Of a stretch of 64,000 nt of DNA, positions 60,771 through 64,000 are shown in pieces. Made by a program: the position numbers and the translations under genes. Position 1 is the first letter of the stretch, and each line of letters opens with the position of its first letter. Where the stretch lies: contig JAISPG010000069.1 in the NCBI GenBank assembly GCA_031275085.1, forward strand, positions 147,402 to 211,401, written 5' to 3'. The notes under the pieces are model-generated. The model made no database searches and had not been told where the DNA came from. It saw nothing but the letters and a program-made list of their open reading frames with translations. Source of the stretch: Bacteroidales bacterium (GTDB lineage: Bacteria > Bacteroidota > Bacteroidia > Bacteroidales > ML635J-15).

Positions 60771-62774
60771 CTACTCCTTCACCAAATGCCTCAATTCCGG
60801 GTCATTTTTTATCCGTTCCATTTCATCAATCACAATTTGTTTCACCTCTGATTTTATGCGGTCATAATTGGTTTGAATTTCTTCTTTTAAGAGGTCGTTT
60901 CCGTCACCATCACGAAAGTTGATAATTTCGGGAATCTTTTGGTAGCGGGAAGTTTCTCGTTTTACCTTTTCATTATCCACAACTATTTCAGCGTGAAAGA
61001 TTTTCTGTTCAATACGTTCCTCGAAGTTGTCGGAAACAGAACCAACAAACATACCTTGTGTAAGATTGGAAATTTTACTGGCAGGTATCAGGCTGTCCAT
61101 TTGAGTGCTGATGGATGTGGATTTATCTTGACGGTTGATAGTCAAGGATTGTCGTTTTTGAAGGACTTTCCCAAAACGTTCGGAAAGTGTTTTGGCGGTT
61201 TCACCAACAACCTGACCGGAAAAAATATTTCCTACCGTGTTTTGGATAACTTTACTTTCCTTATCGCCATAATCTCGTGTAAGCTGGCTGTAATCTTGAA
61301 ATCCTAAACAAACAGCTACTTTATTAGAACGGGCTGTGGCTATCAGATTATCGAGGCCGCGAAAGTAGATTGTGGGTAACTCGTCTATAATGACCGAACT
61401 TTTCAGTTGTCCTTTCTTGTTGATTAACTTTACAATACGACTGTTGTATAGCCCTAAAGCTGCCGAATAGATATTCTGACGGTCGGGATTATTGCCGACA
61501 ACCAATACTTTCGGTTCTTGCGGATTGTTGATGTCCAACGTGAAATCATCGCCAGTCATTACCCAATACAAAGCCGGACTTATCATTCTGGATAGCGGAA
61601 TCTTCGCCGATGCGATTTGTCCTTGTAATTGGTCTTGTGCACCGCCTTCCCATGCATCCATAAATGGAGACAAGTAATTTTCCAATTCAGGATAAGAAGT
61701 CAAAATAGTAAAAGTGTCGGCATACTTCTTATTCAAGAACTCAATAGCATGAGGGAATGTGCAATATTGTCCATTTTTGTAAATCTTCAAAAACCAGATA
61801 ATGGCAGCTAAAAGAATAATCGGAGATTCAACAAAGAAGTCGCCCTGCTTAGTAATCCACGAGCGGTTCAGGTTGAGCATAATCGTATAAGCCGATTCAT
61901 AGGCATCTGAAATATCAGTCATAAAAGCCGGATTGATAGGGTTGCAACGGTGGCTTTTTCGCGGGTCGTCAAAGTTGATGACGTAGAATTTTGGTTTCAC
62001 AGCATAACAATCCGCATTGTTAGAGAGATGATTATAAGCAATTTCCGAAAGGTCGGGAAACTTGTAATCGTAAATGTACATCGCGAAACCTTTCTCAATT
62101 TGTTGTTTAATGTAGTTATTGACAACGGCGTATGATTTTCCCGAACCCGGAGTTCCCAATACAATCGTTGCCCGAAAAGGATTTACTACATTAATCCAAC
62201 CGTTGTACTGTTTCTTTTTGTACCAAAACTTAGTCGGAAGATTGACAGAATATTCATTTTCCATCAAGCGTGTTTCCTGCATAAAGGATTCATTTTCGAG
62301 ATTGAAAACATCGTCCATCAAATTGTTTTTCAACAATCTGGAAATCCACACTCCGGCTACTAACAGGCAAAGATAACCGACAGCCATTGTTAAAATATAA
62401 AAAGCGGTGTTGGCAATCAATGGCAACGGCAAATATAACAGCCACCAATTCATAAAAAATAGGACAAACCCAATAGCTAAACAGGTAATTATCTTTGTCC
62501 AAGTGATTTTCTCATTTTTCACACCTCTCGTCCCCAAACAAGATAAGGCAAGGAAAATCACGGCAAAGATTTTTGTGATAAGCAGATTGTTGAATAATCC
62601 GGCTGTACGTTGGAAGTTCAACAGAATTTTATCCACTACTCCGATGTTGATTCCATAATTCACAAAGGTCTGATAACAATACCAATAAATGTGAATCACT
62701 ACAAATAAAATGCTGATTGCCCGCATAAAGTCCATGACTTTCGCCAATCCTCTTAAATCGTCTTCTTGTTGCAT
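60771..62774 (-). CDS. mobC: MobC/TraG-type coupling protein
   Basis: A 667-residue VirD4-type ATPase with several N-terminal membrane helices (about 15-35, 60-80, 95-115, 120-145), Walker A GTPGSGKS (207-214), Walker B SVIIDELPTIYFRGLDNLI and the motif FQDYSQLTRDYG. It brings the relaxosome to the type IV secretion channel. It follows the relaxase gene after 11 bp and belongs to the same operon. Confidence 0.9.
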   Translation of the reverse strand: MQQEDDLRGLAKVMDFMRAISILFVVIHIYWYCYQTFVNYGINIGVVDKILLNFQRTAGLFNNLLITKIFAVIFLALSCLGTRGVKNEKITWTKIITCLAIGFVLFFMNWWLLYLPLPLIANTAFYILTMAVGYLCLLVAGVWISRLLKNNLMDDVFNLENESFMQETRLMENEYSVNLPTKFWYKKKQYNGWINVVNPFRATIVLGTPGSGKSYAVVNNYIKQQIEKGFAMYIYDYKFPDLSEIAYNHLSNNADCYAVKPKFYVINFDDPRKSHRCNPINPAFMTDISDAYESAYTIMLNLNRSWITKQGDFFVESPIILLAAIIWFLKIYKNGQYCTFPHAIEFLNKKYADTFTILTSYPELENYLSPFMDAWEGGAQDQLQGQIASAKIPLSRMISPALYWVMTGDDFTLDINNPQEPKVLVVGNNPDRQNIYSAALGLYNSRIVKLINKKGQLKSSVIIDELPTIYFRGLDNLIATARSNKVAVCLGFQDYSQLTRDYGDKESKVIQNTVGNIFSGQVVGETAKTLSERFGKVLQKRQSLTINRQDKSTSISTQMDSLIPASKISNLTQGMFVGSVSDNFEERIEQKIFHAEIVVDNEKVKRETSRYQKIPEIINFRDGDGNDLLKEEIQTNYDRIKSEVKQIVIDEMERIKNDPELRHLVKE

Positions 62775-62785
62775 ACGTATTAATT

Positions 62786-64000
62786 TTAATTGATTTTCTT
62801 TCTTTTTCTTCTTTTCTTTTTTGGCGGATAAACCTGATCGTTGTCGGATGGGGCATCGCTTCCATCCGGCAAAATGCTGAACAACGAACCTATTCCACCA
62901 TCAGAATCTTTGGAAAGCCGTTCTGACGGCTCGAATGTTTCACCCACAGGAGTGAATGATTCTTTTGGGTCGTGTGGTGGGTGGACTTGTTTTGTATGTC
63001 CGTCGTTTTCAGAGGACATTCTAAACAAGTCATTAAATACATTGGCAGAAAACTCTTTGCCCAATCGTGAACCGTTAATAACCGTTTTACTTTCATGGTT
63101 GATGAACGTGACTCCGTAAATTCTTCCGTCTGAATTTTCACGGAATAAAATATCAATTTGTTTGTCTTTCAATTGTTTTTCAAATTCCTGACGGCTGATA
63201 TTGGATTGCAGAACATCGGCAATCTTCTGTTTTATGATATTCCGGTTATTTCCCTCTTTCCAACTTTTGGATGATTGTTCAATTTTTCGTTGAATGGCTT
63301 CAAATCCGGTTGTTTTTCCCAATCGGGAAGATTTAAACGGATTGCCTTGCTTTTCTCCTAAATCATTGGTTGCTGAATAGATAATGCCATTGTATGGTTT
63401 GCCGTTGGCTTCTCCTTTCAATTCTTCTGCATGAATATTATATAAGGATAACAAGGTTTTAAATTCATTGAAACTCTGAAACTGATATGACTTTATCAAT
63501 CCTTTCACTGTATTGGAAATCTGACGTTTAACATCGCCTTGCGTGTAATTGACTTTGCGGAACTGATATTCGTCTTTCTTTTGTTGCTTTTCGGCAGGAT
63601 GCAGATTGTATTTCTGCTCCAATTCTCGTGTAATATCTTTGCTCCGAAGATGTTCAAATTTATCATTCAACTTTTTGCCGTTTTCGTCCACACGAATAGA
63701 TACGATATGAATATGATGACGGTCAATATCCTCGTGTTTATACACCATATACGGCTGATTCCCATAACCCAATTTTTCCATATATTCCTGTGCAATCTCC
63801 GAAAGTTGATTGTCGGAAAGTTTATCGTCAGGATGCGGATTCAACGAAATATGAATGACAGGCTTTTTGGTTCGCAAGTCCAACGGCATCTGCATTTGAA
63901 AGGCTTCCATACAACGATTTATACTGAATGTGCCGTCTTCGCTTTCGGGTATTTTATGTGTAAAAAGCACCTTGCCGTTTTCCTCGTCAATCTTATTTTG
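62786..64000 (-). CDS. mobB: MobB-type relaxase (N-terminus beyond the window)
   Basis: The frame is open to the right edge (…QNKIDEENGKVLFTHKIP), so the start is outside. The relaxase domain shows KPVIHISLNPHPDDKLSDNQ, the YMVYKHEDIDRHHIHIVSIR block with the HxH metal-binding histidines, and LNDKFEHLRSKDITRELEQK. The catalytic Tyr is expected in the missing first residues. The C-terminal part is a hydrophilic linker ending in a basic KKKRRKRKKIN tail. It nicks oriT and pilots the strand into the recipient. Confidence 0.9.
   Translation of the reverse strand, partial: QNKIDEENGKVLFTHKIPESEDGTFSINRCMEAFQMQMPLDLRTKKPVIHISLNPHPDDKLSDNQLSEIAQEYMEKLGYGNQPYMVYKHEDIDRHHIHIVSIRVDENGKKLNDKFEHLRSKDITRELEQKYNLHPAEKQQKKDEYQFRKVNYTQGDVKRQISNTVKGLIKSYQFQSFNEFKTLLSLYNIHAEELKGEANGKPYNGIIYSATNDLGEKQGNPFKSSRLGKTTGFEAIQRKIEQSSKSWKEGNNRNIIKQKIADVLQSNISRQEFEKQLKDKQIDILFRENSDGRIYGVTFINHESKTVINGSRLGKEFSANVFNDLFRMSSENDGHTKQVHPPHDPKESFTPVGETFEPSERLSKDSDGGIGSLFSILPDGSDAPSDNDQVYPPKKKRRKRKKIN

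Larger units (their letters stand above)
50922..64000. mobile_element. Part of a conjugative or mobilizable transposon (right end outside the window)
   Basis: RteC, two excisionase-like HTH proteins, a Toprim/RepA-like primase-helicase, a DUF3945 protein, MobC coupling protein and MobB relaxase are the usual core of Bacteroidota CTn/mobilizable elements. A Gabija-like pair lies as cargo between the mob genes. No integrase is inside the window. The left boundary is uncertain; the arsenic genes may also be cargo. Confidence 0.8.

Noticed and set aside
50922..64000. Prophage
   Set aside because: No capsid, portal, terminase or tail genes; relaxase, coupling protein and RteC point to a conjugative or mobilizable transposon.

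Overview
The window is AT-rich DNA from a member of the Bacteroidota, most likely order Bacteroidales. The evidence is the repeated TAnnTTTG -7 promoter element of that phylum, a SusC-type TonB receptor with a carboxypeptidase-like plug extension, a type IX secretion (T9SS) C-terminal sorting domain, a Bacteroidota-type HU-related protein, and RteC/MobB/MobC-type conjugative transposon genes. No intact rRNA or tRNA gene was seen.

Layout. 1-2.7 kb: minus-strand operon of envelope proteins of unknown function. 2.9-5.9 kb: HU-related protein, a DUF4238 gene bracketed by decayed mobile-element remnants (SymE-like and excisionase-like fragments), and an AraC regulator. 6.0-8.9 kb: a frameshifted four-helix-bundle gene between inverted repeats, a flavodoxin/ferredoxin protein, a membrane metallophosphoesterase and a GNAT acetyltransferase. 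9.2-14.4 kb: an eight-gene minus-strand operon (cupin, alpha/beta hydrolase, acetyltransferase, T9SS cyclophilin-like protein, tautomerase, aldo/keto reductase, flavodoxin, AraC). 14.7-16.2 kb: a tRNA-Leu 3'-end remnant and a HipBA-like toxin-antitoxin pair.

16.4-38.5 kb is a phosphate-starvation locus: an OprP-like porin, pstS-pstC, a TonB receptor with a beta-helix lipoprotein, pstA-pstB, phoU, phoB and phoR. Four transcription units start with one conserved promoter block of 11-bp-phased NTAAC motifs in front of a -7 box, a strong candidate for the Pho box of this organism. The pst genes are split between pstC and pstA by a seven-gene minus-strand defence-like island: an XRE controller, restriction-modification debris, a three-component ABC (ABC-3C) system (nuclease-type effector, middle component, DUF3732 SMC-like ATPase), an NA37 nucleoid-associated protein and two Fic proteins. 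A heptanucleotide tandem repeat (TKGAGAA) is scattered only through this locus and is inserted in frame in pstC (twice), pstB, phoU and phoR.

38.6-39.8 kb: a decayed IS3-family element, a second SymE remnant and a second tRNA-Leu 3'-end remnant. 40.1-50.9 kb: an arsenic island with arsR, arsM, arsC, acr3, ArsF/ArsG/ArsE-like genes, arsD, arsA and several periplasmic or membrane proteins rich in adjacent Cys-Cys pairs; ArsR-like operators recur in front of at least four units. 50.9-64 kb: part of a conjugative or mobilizable transposon (RteC, excisionase-like HTH proteins, Toprim/RepA-like primase-helicase, XRE regulator, DUF3945 protein, MobC, MobB) that carries a Gabija-like OLD nuclease/UvrD helicase pair between its mobilization genes; the relaxase runs off the right edge.
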